A DNA stretch of 64,000 nt from Branchiostoma lanceolatum (lineage: Eukaryota > Chordata > Leptocardii > Amphioxiformes > Branchiostomatidae). A model generated the notes under the pieces. It searched no databases. It saw only the letters and a list, made by a program, of their open reading frames with translations, and was not told the origin of the DNA. The stretch is taken from NCBI RefSeq assembly GCF_035083965.1, contig NC_089736.1, positions 9,489,501-9,553,500 on the forward strand. Direction: 5' to 3'. Shown here in pieces: positions 32,051 to 44,900 of this stretch. Made by a program: the position numbers and the translations under genes. How positions within the stretch are numbered: the stretch's first letter is position 1; every line of letters begins with the position of its first letter.

Positions 32051-35000
32051 ATGGCCGCCGAGTCCACTCTACCCTCCCCACTTCCCGCGGACCGCACCTT
32101 CTCCTCATCGAGGCACAGCAGCGAGGTTCTTCGGTACCTGAACACGCTCCGCACCGACGCCCTCCTCTGCGACATCACGCTGGTCGTGGACGGGAAGGAA
32201 ATCCCTGCGCACAAGAACATCCTCGCCTCTTGCAGTGACTATTTTCGTGCCATGTTCACTCGTGGGATGAGAGAGTGTAACCAAGACACTGTGGAGATCA
32301 AAGGGGTGCCGTACAGCGGGCTGGAGAATGTTGTACAGTACATGTACACGTCACAGATCACTCTGAACTCAGAAACGGTACAGGACGTCCTAACTACGGC
32401 CAATCACCTGCAAATATCTGCGGTAAGGTGTTTTATGTTCCTTCTAGGATAAAGAAATAGCGGGTCACAAAAATGCCGTCAATTCAATATGAATACGCTA
32501 CGTATACAAACTTATGATAAGTCTAAATGACTTTCTCGTGTGCTTAATATCATCGTCATTGGCAAACATCAGAAAGAGGTAGTGACCTTTCAGACGTTGG
32601 GACGGCGGACGATATCGACTTCAGGGCACCTTTGACCCGCCCACGCCTGACGTACATGTGTCTGGTTCCCGGATGGTTGACGCATGTCAGACATGAGTGG
32701 GTTCGATACCCGGTAAAGACGGTCGAAAATTGACAGGTTGAATAGATTTTTGTAATTGGATCACGTGTAAAACGATATCATATCATATAGACATGAACCA
32801 TTTTGATATCGTAACATTGTCTTTATGCAGGTGGTCCAGTTCTGTCATGAGTACTTGATCTCCATCGTGGACGTGGACAACTGCGTGGACATCGGGAAGA
32901 TCGCGCAGACCTTCAGCCTGCTGGACCTGCGCAGTGTGGTGGACAGGTTCATGCTGCGCAGGTTCTCCGTGCTGGCCGATCAGGACGACTTTCAGCGGCT
33001 CAGCATCGACGAACTGTCCGCCCTGCTGGAGAGCGACGACCTCTGCACATGCTCCGAGATAGAGGTTGGTATTGGACGTCAATTGTCACGTGACTAGGAT
33101 TAGCGTCCGCCATGTTGGTTTCTGTGCGTACTCCGAGATAGAGGTTGGTATTGGGCGTTTGCTGTCACGCGGCTATGACGTATTGACTAGCGTCCGCCAT
33201 GTTGGTTGATTAAAGGTTGTTCGAAGGTGATGTCCTTTGCACCTGTTCCGAGACAGAGTTGGAATTGGACGTTTACTGTCACGTGACTATGACGTTTGAG
33301 CTGGCGGCCGCCATGTTGGTCGGTTAAAGGTTTTTGGAAAGTGATGTCCTTTGCACCTGGTCTTAGACAGCTGGTTGGTACTATATTGAATATTAAGTGT
33401 ACGTTTGATGCGGGAACAAGTAGGTAAAAAGAAAATCAAGAAATGGCTATGCAATATTGCATGACTATTTTATATTCAATAACCAAATTCAACACATGTG
33501 GGGTCCCGCATGGCATGAGGTAGGGAACTCCATTCCAGCACCAAGGACATCTCCCGTTGACGCACAGCTACTTCTACATTGGACTGGTTTCTGTTCCAAG
33601 ACACAGACAGCACACGCGAGGACGCCTTGACAAAAGAAATGCAAAGTTCGTTTTTTGTTCTTCAGGTTTTTGAAGCGGTTGTGAAGTGGCTGGAGTACGA
33701 CTCGTCCCGTCAGAAGCACATGAGTGAGCTGATGTCACGTGTCCGGTTCCCGCTCATGTCGCCCGCGGAGCTGGTGGACCGTGTGCAGACCGTGGAGTTC
33801 ATGCACGCGGACGTCAGCTGCATGCGCATTCTGCAGGAGACATTCACGTACCACGTACTACCGCACAGGTGAGGGGGAGAGAAGGAGAGAGGGAGAGAGA
33901 GAGAGAGAGAGGGGGGAGAGGGAGAGAGAAAAGGGGAGATCGAGAGAAGGGAGAGAAAGTGTATGTGTGTGTGTGTGATTGTGTGTGTGTGTATGCTTGT
34001 GTGTGTGTGTTGTGTGTGTGTGTGTGCGCGCGCGCGCGCGCGCGAGAGAGAGGGAGAGGGAGAGAGCGAGAGGTAGTAACAGAGAGGCAGAGAGACGGAA
34101 AGAGAGACGGAGAAAGGAAAAAAAGACTAAATTAAAGAAAAGCAGGGAAAGGAGAGGTAGCAAGGGAGAGGGAAGGAAAGAAAGATTAAGAGGAAGGTGG
34201 AAAGAAATAGAATTAGAAAAGGAGCATTTGTGTTTATATTTTAAATCACAGCGAGAGAGCCTCTCAACAATTGTGGTGGATGATTTATCCCTTATAGTTT
34301 TTCATTAGTGTGATTTCCGACATCTTTATCACGGTGGTTATTTTCAAACGTTAATTTTTTTTTCGTATGTTCCTATTTTCCTTCTGCACGCTTAGAAAAG
34401 GATAAAAATTTCGCGATTTTCTTTGACATTTCAGACAGCCCGTGATGCAGTCTCCCCGTACCCAGGTCCGCTCCACGTCCAGCCACCTGGTGATAGTCGG
34501 CGGCGAGCCGTCCTCCCGGGCCAGCGAGACTCTCATCCGCAGCGTCAAGTTCCTGGACACGGGAGGGTCGTCTTGGCGGGAGGTCACGGCCATGGAGAGA
34601 CCCCGCAGTCACAAGGGCGTGGCCGTGCTAGGCAACTTCCTCTACGTAGCAGGTGAGGTTAGGGAATAGTTTGATCACGTTGGTAAAACTGGATTATAAT
34701 CATAAAGTTCATTGTTACAGAACCAAAGTGAACCTCATGCAAATGAACGGTGATAAGGGGGAATACAAGCTTAGTCATGTTTGGGACCACATTTTCCGCA
34801 CTGCAGCGCCACCTAGCAGGTGGAAGTAGAACAAGTATTGCCCCAATGAAGTTAGCGGAAGTGCAAGGCCTACCTTAGAAGCATATGCATGTCCTCTTTC
34901 AGTTGTATTCTCCTCAATTTTCTGGATGTACTAAAAAGGAAATGGGTTAGCTGGTAGGTTTCGATATGGCAGACCCGTGACGTCACAGTTAATATGGCGA

Positions 35001-37445
35001 CGCCCATTGACTCCAAGTGAAACAGAACATGATTCTGCTAGGGCATAACCTGTAACTAGTAGCAAATCTCTCTCACACAAATCCAGGTGGGTCGTGTACG
35101 AGTCATCTTGGCCGCCTAACGGCCACGAACGAAGTGCACCGGTACGACCCCCAGCAGGACTCGTGGTTCCAGACGGCGTCCATGTTGGAGAGCAGGACCG
35201 ACTTTCACCTGGCCGCCATAGGGAACCAACTGTTCGCCGTGGCGGGAAGGAACGACGCCGACAAACTGGCGACGGTCGAACGATACAGGTAGATTATCCT
35301 CTTAATCTTGATGCTAACTTGAAGAAAGTTGTAGTCTATATTGTTGTTTTCGGACCAGTCACAAATATTGATGGACTACAACAGTCCCTAGGCCTGTAGC
35401 TCAACTGGTAGCAGCCTCACAGTTGAGCTCCTGCTTTCAATTAGTTGGTAACAGGAAGACCCCGGTTCAATCCTGGGCAGGAAATCTCGATTTGGGCTAC
35501 ACCTGTCTTTTGGAAGGGTCGTAAAATGGGGGTTCCGTGTTCGAGGAGGTGCCTTGAGCATATTAAAGGAGGAAGGACTAGCAACCCCTCGTTGTAAAAA
35601 TGTACCAAGGAAACTTGCTGACCAATGTGCCACTAGCCGGCACTACAAGATGAACAATAAAACAGCAAAAAACGTGGGTAGTAAAGCAATGTCGCCTTAT
35701 GTTCCACTAGGCATTGCAAGGTGAACACACACAGAACAAGACTTGAGTGTTGTCCGTTTTTCCTGCAGCCCCTATAATGACGAGTGGGCGTACGTGGCGT
35801 CGCTGGAGGAACCGGTGGTCAGCCACGCCGTCTGTGTGGACAGGGGCTACCTGTACGTGTCCGGAGGGTACAACGGGAGTTTCCAGAACACCTTTCAAAG
35901 GTATATTCATTCATGGAGTTAATCAAATCCAACACACGTTGAGTCCCGCATGCTATGTGGTATGGAACTCCATTTCAGCACCAAGGACGTCGCCCGCGGA
36001 CGTTACGTTTATAATGGACTGCGTTCTGTCCCAAGACTCAGGCGGCGTACGCCCTGAAAAGTTAGCTCAAATAGGCTCGCTTCGGGGGCGTTGTCAATAT
36101 TTTCAGAATAAGTTAACGGCTTTGATCCGACCATTTTTTTTTTCGCCGGTTGACTGCATTTGCTTGTGCTCTTTTTGAACAGACGTTTGCTAGAATATCT
36201 TTCAGGACCCTGGGCGTACGTTTAACCGGAGCTGCTATTCTTCTTTCCTTCTCAATCTCTTGAAGATATAACCTTGAGGCTGACCGTTGGGAGAACATGA
36301 CCGCCATGACCACGGCCAGGGGATGGCACTGCATGACGTCATCACACGACCGGATATACGTCTTTGGTGGGACGTGCGAAAACGGAAGTGGAATCCGGGG
36401 TGTTCTACAGGACGAGTATTATGACCCCAGCTCACAACAGTGGGCAAAGTAAGCATCGTATTTGTACACATATTAGTACGTGTTTATAGAAATACACATT
36501 ATAGTAAGCACGACATTCGTGCAGCATTGAACGAATCAAAGGATTTGTGACGTCAGCACGACATTTGTATAGAAATAAACGACTAGGTTTTCTCTTTTTT
36601 CGCTTATTCACGTCGCTCACGTTTTGCTGACTGTTTGAATAAAAAGTTTAGATTCTTAAAATGCAACATTTGTCAGCAATATCAAGGTACTTCAGTCGCA
36701 TCCCTCCCCCATACAAAAATGGACGGCTCCAAAATCACCCAATATCTTTTTTCTTTCCACAGAACGTCCCCGATGTTATGTACTAAGAGCGAGGCCGGGA
36801 TAGCGGTGTACGAGGGGAAAATCTTCATCATAGGCGGGTACAGCTGGGACAGGAACGAGTTCTCCAAGTCTGTGGAGTGTTACCTGCCGGAGGAGGACAG
36901 GTAAAGCCATTACTCCGTTCTTGAGATATCCCGTTTCAAAGTCTCTAACAAAAACACACATGCTTTTACAAAGAAAGTCGTTAGGGGTCGCAAACTTATG
37001 TTGGGTCGCACCGTTCATGACATATATACTGTTTCAAATTCTCCATCAAAAACACACCTGCTGTTACAAAGAATGTCGTAAGGGGTCCCAAACTTATGTC
37101 CCTTCTTTTTAAGTGCGAAAGCTACTTATCACCCTGTAATCCTGACCATAGCTTGACCAGAAGACGAAATAGAAAACTGTTCTGCTGCGGTACCACTGAG
37201 AGCCGCCAGGGGCCCCAGATCAGTTTCAGTTTATTCATAATCAAGAACCAACCTATTCAAAAAGACATATGAAATGTTCTGACACTGGAAGACTTTTTGT
37301 GTTCCACTTTAGGTGGGAGAAAGTTGCGGACCTGCCGGAGCCCTGTACTGGGGTGGGCTGCAGTGTTCTCCGTCTGCCGCAGTGTGTCACTTCTAACTGT
37401 AACCACTCACACCCGGAGAGAGCAGCAGCCAATAGCGTGACATGA
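32051..37445 (+). CDS. Kelch-like protein (BTB-BACK-kelch), KLHL9/13/26 group
   Basis: Substrate adaptor for CUL3 ubiquitin ligase by family. Exons: 32051-32422, 32831-33064, 33666-33868, 34435-34652, 35087-35288, 35769-35900, 36266-36448, 36763-36900, 37313-37445; 604 residues, all phases consistent. Residues 30-130 are the BTB domain (LCDITLVVDGKEIPAHK, then SDYFRAMFTRGMRE). A BACK domain follows to about 270 (FPLMSPAELVDRVQ). Kelch blades run from about 290 to the end, marked by GG pairs followed by aromatic residues (NEVHRYDP, LATVERYSP, YVSGGYNG, IFIIGGYSW). The linker QPVMQSPRTQVRS and the kelch spacing resemble KLHL9, KLHL13 and KLHL26; I cannot choose among them. The C-terminal tail is Cys/His-rich and not family-typical. 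An in-frame TGA lies 24 bp before the start. A poly(A) signal lies at 38547-38552. Confidence 0.88.
33045..33375 (+). repeat. Tandem triplication spanning KLHL exon 2 donor
   Basis: The end of exon 2 with its donor (CTCCGAGATAGAGGTTGGTA) and the next 70-100 intronic bases (to CCGCCATGTTGG) are present three times: about 33045-33121, 33122-33242 and 33243-33375. The second copy keeps a perfect donor; the third is mutated. Confidence 0.88.
33481..33640 (+). repeat. Repeat shared between two KLHL introns
   Basis: ACACATGTGGGGTCCCGCAT through CAGCACCAAGGACATC and TGTTCCAAGACACAGACAGC matches 35924-36060 in a later intron in the same order. It is a duplicated or mobile segment. Confidence 0.6.
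33872..34150 (+). repeat. GA-, GT- and CG-rich simple repeats
   Basis: A GAGAGG tract, then TGTGTG, a short (CG)n, then GAGAGA again, immediately after the donor of KLHL exon 3. Confidence 0.92.
35384..35665 (+). mobile_element. tRNA-derived SINE, copy 4
   Basis: It carries CTGTAGCTCAACTGGTAGCA, the B box GGTTCAATCCTGG, GTTCCGTGTTCGAGG-type 3' blocks and AAACTTGCTGACCAATGTGC, matching copies 1 and 2. It lies in KLHL intron 5. Confidence 0.85.
35924..36060 (+). repeat. Second copy of the 33481 repeat
   Basis: ACACACGTTGAGTCCCGCAT, then CAGCACCAAGGACGTC, then TGTCCCAAGACTCAGGC, parallel to the copy in KLHL intron 2. Confidence 0.6.
36911..37115 (+). repeat. Two tandem units of a dispersed repeat
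   Basis: Two units of about 110 bp share TTTCAAA-TCTC, CAAAAACACAC, CTTTTACAAAGAAAGTCGT and GGGGTC-CAAACTTATGT. A diverged relative lies at about 15803-15890 in the IP3 kinase gene. Confidence 0.6.
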
Positions 37446-38916
37446 AGGAAAGAAAAATCACCTCCTGAACAACTCTGCAATATCTATTGATAGTAGGCGT
37501 CGATATTCTTGAAAACATCTGGACGTTAGAGGGGATACGCGGTCTGCATTGTACTTACCAGTACATGAAACGTTTTGACAGACGTTCTTGATTCATGAAG
37601 GACTAAACATCGATGGACATGTAGATATGCTGTATGGATGTCCCACCAGGAACACCGTAGGTTTCGGGAGACGAACATAAGATGGTCACGTCATCGATAC
37701 GGAAGGCGTTTAGTTTATGCATGGCTGTCTCTTTCAGAACACCGTAGATTTCTGGCGACCTGTACAAAATATTCGAGTCAGAAGAAGCTTATCATTCTTT
37801 GACAAAGCCTAAGTAAAAGCACAGAATTAAGAAAAAAATGAATAACTACACAAGCGCTGAGGATGCACGGAGTAAAAAGCATAAAATGCCTCTGCCCTTG
37901 AGGCATCGCCAAAAAGCGCCAAACACATTGGGAACGTAATACATGTATGTAAATTTCGGGGCGAGGGGATGTATGTAGATTGTCAGTATTATGTTGACTG
38001 AAGCAAAGGAGGACCAGGGACAGGATTTGGGATATTTGTCCCTTGGCGGTCTTCAGAGATGTACGTGATCTAAATCCCAAGCTGCAAGTACACACTCTAC
38101 CTCAGTGTGGACATGGTACAATGTATATGGAGTTGTATGCGCGAAAGCGAAGAATTTCCGAGTAAAAAGTGAAGTCAAAAAGCAATCGTGCCCTGTAATA
38201 TAACGTCTGTCTGTATATAGTAAAACACTACCAGTGGACTGCTGAGTACTTGTACAGATGTGTGGCCCAAGGGCTGTAGAAATGGAAAGGGATTATGAAT
38301 GATGGGTGCTTGGCGATGTTTCTATCGTATGCTGCATGGCGATCATGTTGCAATATAAAAGTTATCAAATTTGTTGTCAACTTAGGAACTTAATGGGAGG
38401 CATTTTCCTACAAAAACAAAAAAGTACGGAATTATGTTATATACAAGGTAGAGTTTCTTACTGAATACTCTATTTATTCGCCAAAGGGAATGTGGTACTT
38501 ATTATTGATAATGTTTCAACGTATCCAACTTTGTATCTTGACATCAAATAAAATGTGTATAAAACCATCAAGTTTTTTTTTTTCTGATTTGTGCCTTGAC
38601 TGGTTTCCCCATTTTTTAAATATAGAATAGTCCACTTGGGTGGGGAAAGGATATACTCGTACCACCAATATTACTAGTAATGCAACGTTTATTTGGCACA
38701 GTCATATCGCTCGAAACCGAAAGTCCTTCGACATGCTAATTGTAACCTCACCTAGATCTAGTTGACCTTTTCGAAAGAACATTTTTGCAATTTACGATGG
38801 CACCAATAAACGAAAGCCTTGGCCTAATAGCACAAGGATTCTCTCAAGGAACGCGCATGTTTTTCGTAACCCTCTTCCCCTTAAGTAACTTGTGGTGAGT
38901 CCCTTAAGAGTCCAAG
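37446..38916. other. KLHL 3' UTR and spacer
   Basis: It contains the KLHL 3' UTR ending near AATAAA (38547-38552) and a copy of a short dispersed motif (37893). No further gene was seen before the start codon at 38917. Confidence 0.5.
38547..38552 (+). terminator. Poly(A) signal of the KLHL gene
   Basis: AATAAA, followed 20 bases later by a T-rich downstream element, about 1.1 kb after the KLHL stop. Confidence 0.5.
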
Positions 38917-41900
38917 ATGGCTGCCAACGAACAGTCTCAAACGACAAAAGAGACAAAACCGGGACTTCTACGTCCTGACGACTTCTACACATCAGATTTT
39001 GAAGGTTGGTTGATCAATATTCCTCCATGTTAGCGTTCAAGAATGCACTAAGAATTCTACGTTGATTTTGCAGTGAAATCCACGTGTCGGTTAAGTATCA
39101 CAGTTGCAAGTTGTGACGTCGTGTGCTTTCACTTTTAGCAAGTGGCTGCTCTTATGGGCCCTTAAAAATCAATGAACTTACGTTTTAGAGAATATGAACA
39201 CTTTTCTATACCTCTATTTAATCCCTCATTGTAGAAATGGTGGGTACAATTGAGGGGCGCTATTTTGACAACAAACTTTGGTACATGGGTATTGACTGTG
39301 CCGAAAAGGAAACCAGGGTGCGGCACCCGGTATCTTGGACCTTTGACCTAAAGTTATCTGAGTTCGCTCCAACAACCTGTAACGTGATACGAATTTATTA
39401 CGGACTAGAAAATATAATGTATGTAGTGTTTTTACAAATAGTGAGTCTTAATTTTCACTATCTATATTGTACACCTGTACACAGTACATTAATGTGTGTT
39501 ATGATGACGTTTGAGGGAAATTTCATTGTGATTGTGCACAAGGGGGCAACCGTACGTCGGGGGAGAATCGTTTCTGCCGGGGATGGGGTCGTAACTTTGT
39601 TGATTTGCATTTTTCCATACCATTTGTGTCCCAGTGTTTTCTTGGTCGAGTTTGAAGCACTTTGTGAGAAGGGGGTGATTTACATCCCCCTAGCAACCCT
39701 ATCAGAAACTGCATGAAAAATCACCTATAGATGCTGTATTCATTATGTATGACACATCTTTATCAACATTTCAAAGAACAGTGTTTTTTTAAACCTTTAG
39801 CACACTGCAGTAGCCATTTGGCACCCCATTCTCTATTGGTTACAGAGTCAGGCAGCAGGGAAAAGGTTGATTGTCAAACTTGTTTTCAAACTGGGATAAA
39901 TCCTCAATAAGTGTCTACTTATTTAGGATGTCTGCAGAAAGGAAACCTGCAGGTAGAAAATGGTGACCTTCACCAAGCTGAGGAGAGCTTTGCTGGTGCA
40001 CTGAGGCTGGTGGCTGGGGAGAGTAGAGAGAGGGAGGCCGTCTGTCTATGGCGTTTGGGAGAGGTCAGTCAACTAGTTCTCTTGTATATGTGGTATGTGT
40101 TGTAGGGGATGTATGCATATAATGGTACAGTTAAACCTGGTCTCAGCAACCACTCGCAAGGGACTGAGTAAAAAGTGGTTGCTGAGATCAGGTTGTTTTT
40201 CCAGACAGGTTGGTTGGTTGGCCAGATGTACATGACTTGTATAGGTCCATATTTGGTAATGGTTAACAAGACTTCAGTATAGGAAGTTTGGAATTGATGA
40301 GCTAAAAGGAAGAAAATCATTTGAAACTACAACCTTCCCTGTATTTTCTCTGTATTAAGAAAGTTACCAAACTGTTTTGCTTGTCCATAGGTGTATAAAA
40401 AGCGGGGAGAGCTGTCGTGTCCAAGAGACCACGGTGCTCTTATAAAGGCATCCGCTCTTCTCAACGCCGCCCTCACCAGAATAGACAACACTTCTGACCA
40501 CCATGCACTCAAACATGATCCCTCATCATCTCAAAATCATGGTAGTGCAAGAGTGCCCCCTGGTGAACAAAATTTGGAACTGCAGCCACAAGATGCATCA
40601 CCTGGCATATCTCAAGAACAAGGTAGCAAAGACTACATCAAAGGCTTGCTGGAGGAGACAGAAATTGTTTTTGTAAACGACGTAACAGGCGTTGATGTTT
40701 CCAAAGACTTTCAGTTGGATAATGTCGAGGAGCACAAAAGGAAACTTATTCAAATAAGATCTGAGTGTGAAACAAAACTTAACATCATCGCAAGGAAATA
40801 CTCCAGCTTTGCAAACAACCAAAGTGATGAGGAAAGAAAGCGCGAAGAACTTGCCCAAGGAATGGCAGTGAGAGACCTTTACTGTAAGATAGCAGAGGAC
40901 ATGAAAATGTTTGTGAGAGACCTTTTGGAGGAGTGTATCAGTGTTGTTGGCGCCCCTCCTGGGGATGTAACTTACGCGGTGGTTGGGCTGGGGTCGCTAG
41001 CGAGAGAGGAAATGACACCGTACTCGGACCTGGAGTTCGCCATCTTGGTCCAGGAAGGCAAAAATAACGATGACGTCAGGATGTACTTCAAAGTGTTGAC
41101 ACGATATCTGCACCTTAAGGTAAGTGTGTGACTCGACTTCCTAGACTAAAGCTATTTCTGCTAGTTTTCCTAATATTGTTCCAATTGTTCATGTACTTTG
41201 TAAGATTCTTTTCATCAATACATCACAAAAAATCATTGTCAACTTGAGCAACCTGTGTTACTTTTGCCCATATGGCCATGTGCAATTTCATTGGCTACTA
41301 AATCATTCTAGTAGAATGATGTTGTTTTATTTGTCCATCAAAACTATATCATAGTCTATCAATAATGATGCTTTGTTCTGACAACTTGATAACCTGAGTT
41401 AAGTTTTGACAATGACATTGAAATGAATAAATTAGTATCATTTGTGTCTCTTTAAGATACTGAACTTGGGTGAAACCATTCTACCAGCTGTGGGGGTGAA
41501 GTCGTTAAATGACTTCACAAGTCCCAACCCTCTTGACGACTGGTACCACGACAGCCTGACTCCGCGTGGGTTCGCGTTCGATGGAGCCATGCCGTGGGCC
41601 AGCAAGACACCTCTTGGCAGAGAACAAGGTTTGCTGATATATACAGGAATGGTCATCTACCATTGTAGTACAAAGCTGTCTGATAGAACTGTCAATCACA
41701 GCAAAGTAGGGCTCTCATTGGCCAATTAAATGATTGGATACAGTTCAGCACCAAGGACAGGGTTATCATGGAAATCATTATTATAGCTGTTGTGTATCCA
41801 AAGTGCATGTAAAGATTCCATACCTTCACCAAAGCTGGAGGCATTTGCCTGGTGTGCTGTCAATATCTCAATCTTTCACTCTTACTGCCTTCAAAGTTAA

Positions 41901-44900
41901 ACAAGCACTGGAGATTCCATTTACTAAATTTCTCTCCTAATCATAACTGCAAGGTCCTTGCAATAATTCTAGAAACTACAACATTATAGAGGGTTTTGTC
42001 TCACTTTCCATAACAATATCATTGGTGTCCTTATTTGCATTTTAGTGAGTCATAGCTCAAATGAATATACACAGCATTTTTGTGTTTTATTGGCATTCTT
42101 TTCCTTGAGATGTAGACACACACACATATTTGATAGTGTTTATCTGAGAGGATCAGAAAATCCTTAAATTTGAGAAAATCACTGAAATGCAAATAGGGAC
42201 ACCAATGTGGTGAAAAACATAGCTATGACGTCACATGAAAATGTCCAGTATGACTAATAATACAATACCATTCTAGGAGTGACCGATGACCAGTTGAAAG
42301 ACCTGATCCTGACCCCATCTGAGATGGCAGCCTTACAGACAGACCCCTGGGCTCTTGGCTGGTCTCACCTGCGAGAAGTTCTCACCTGTGTTACCTTAAT
42401 CCACGGCGACCCTTCACTAGTGAAAGACTACGAAACCCTCCTCCATAACATACTGTTTGAACAGGTGAATTGAAAAAAATGTGTTTTTAGTATAGACAAA
42501 GTTATCTATAGATAAAGTTATTTAGCAAATGTTATGGGTATTAAAATTATAATCTTCTGTTATGGGTATTTTAATCTTAAAAGATTAACATCTTCTTTTC
42601 ACTAACAACGTTTAAGCTATGATCATACTTTGTTTTTATTTCTGATGTGAATATTTCTTAACTGATATGTACAAAGTTTGTGTTGAAACATGTTTTTTTT
42701 TGTAGTTTGAGAATATTAGGGGCAAAATATATTGCAGTCTACTGTCAAAGTGCTTGTTTGTAAAACATATTCTATATGATTTTGAGAACCCCTATTATAA
42801 CAACATTGACCTAATGATATTCATTGTCTGTATCATATTTGGTAAAAATATGTATGCTCATGTCTGGTGCTTCTAGAGATACTGTAAATGCAGAAATGTT
42901 TGTGGTGGTTTTATGTTCACGGTTTTCGCAGTGAACTCTTTATCCCAAACTTAAAACCGCTGCGAAAAGCCATTGTGTGACTGTAGCGGTACTATTGTTT
43001 CAAACGCAAACTCAAAACCAGCACAAACATTCCCCACATTTTTTCCCCACCGTGAACATTTCTGCATTTACAGTATGACTTTTGTTTAAAACAGGTTACC
43101 CAGTCTGGGACTACATTAGGCATGCGCCGAGCAAGAAAAAATCTGACGGCATCTCTCCAAGAGTTCAAGACCGACTTAAGCGGCGTGCTGTCTGCAGGGA
43201 AGCTGTTTCAAGTCAAGAAAGAGATCTACCGTATGCCCAGCATTCTTCTCAGCTCTCTTGGGCTTTTCTTTGGAATAAGGGAGAAATCTTCTTGGGAAAT
43301 CGTCCAGGCTTTGCATACTAAAGGGGTGATAAATGCTGAGGCTGAGCATAACTTGAAAGTCGCTGTGAGTATTGCCACACAGCTGCGCTTGCGTACTTAC
43401 CTGTCAAACACGGGACAGAAAGACAACATCTCGACGCTCTCCAAGGCATCATGGGAGTCATTGGAAGAACGAAAACGTGATGAAAACGAAGCGTATCCCG
43501 CATCGGACATCTTTGGGATGGAGTTACACGCTATTCTTTTCCGCTTCTTCCAAACAGTGTTGCCTTTGGAAGAATGTGTGGGAAGTGTGTTCTCAAGTAA
43601 GCTTACTGGGGAAAAGAGCTCAGCATTGGAAGTCACACCAAATACTCTACATTCACACATTCAAATGTCCTTCAAAACAGAAGAATTTTATGACAGTTCG
43701 CTCAAGAATCAAGCTCTGGTGCACATGCGACTTCTCCAGTACCAAGATGCAAAGGTGTGTTTGGAAAAGCACATCGCTGAAAGTGACGAAGATGACGCAT
43801 CGCAGTCGAGCATTCTGATTGGTCAGGTGATGTACCACCTTGGAGACTACGCAGGCGCGGTTACGTGTTTTCAAAACCTTGCAGATCAGAAGACACATTC
43901 AATCAAAGACAGAATTTCCATTTTAAACTTCCTCGGACAAGCTCTCCATCAAAATGGTGACCTTCAGGAGTCTTTAAGATGCTTTGAAAAAGTCTTGAAG
44001 GAACTGAGGAAAGAAGAAGGGTCAGAATCAGATCTGTCCGAGACTGTGTTACTGAACAACCTTGCTTGTGCGTTAAGGAGTTCAGGAAAGTACCCAGAAG
44101 CAATATCTTGTTTTGAAGAAGCATTAGCCCTGGATGGAGGGGGAAAGAAACAGAAAAAGGGGAATCCAAGAGTTGCTGTGATCCTTAACAACATGGGAGA
44201 TGCTTACCAGAGCGAAGGCCAGTTTGCCAAAGCAATACAGTGCTACACCGAGGCCCTTACAATTGAACAGAGAATCTACGGTGATAACCGAGCACATCCG
44301 TTTATGGCGGCAACATTGCACAACCTCGGTTCTGCCTACAGGGATATTGGCAACTTCTCGGTTGCGATGTCAGCATTTCGGAGCTCCCTACAGATCAAAG
44401 AAAACGTTTTTGTCGAGGAAGCCATGCATCCAGAAATAGCAACAACCTTGGATGGTCTAGCAGCTATCAAACGGCACCTAGGCCATTTTGCTCATGCGCA
44501 ACATCTCAATACGCAAGCTCTCCACATCAGAAGGAATGTGTTTGGAGACAACGTAGACAACCTGGAAATAGCAGAGTCTTTAACAAACATGGGGATAAAT
44601 TGTTTAGACAGGCCAGAAGATTTTCAGCAAGGCTTGTCATTTTTGGAGGAAGCTTACAAAATGCGAAATAGAATATTCAAGGACACATGTCATCCGGGTA
44701 TTGCCAAGTCACTACACAACATAGGAGTTGTATTGTACAAGCTCGAGCAATATGAACTAGCTAAAACGAAGTATCAAGAAGCTTTGGAAATGTTTCGAGA
44801 GGTTGGCGAACCAAGTGCCAAGAATCTAGACATTGCAGCCGCCTTGGGAGGTATCGGTAGCTGCCTTTGTCGTCTTGAGGATAAAACTCAAAGCCGTGTG

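Noticed and set aside
33858..34308. Arg/Glu- and Ser/Leu-rich open frames
   Set aside because: They arise from GA, GT and CG microsatellites in a KLHL intron.
39237..39716. A 159-codon open frame in intron 1 of the nucleotidyltransferase-TPR gene
   Set aside because: No domain, no splice support, and composition like the surrounding intron; it may be an old repeat but nothing supports a protein.
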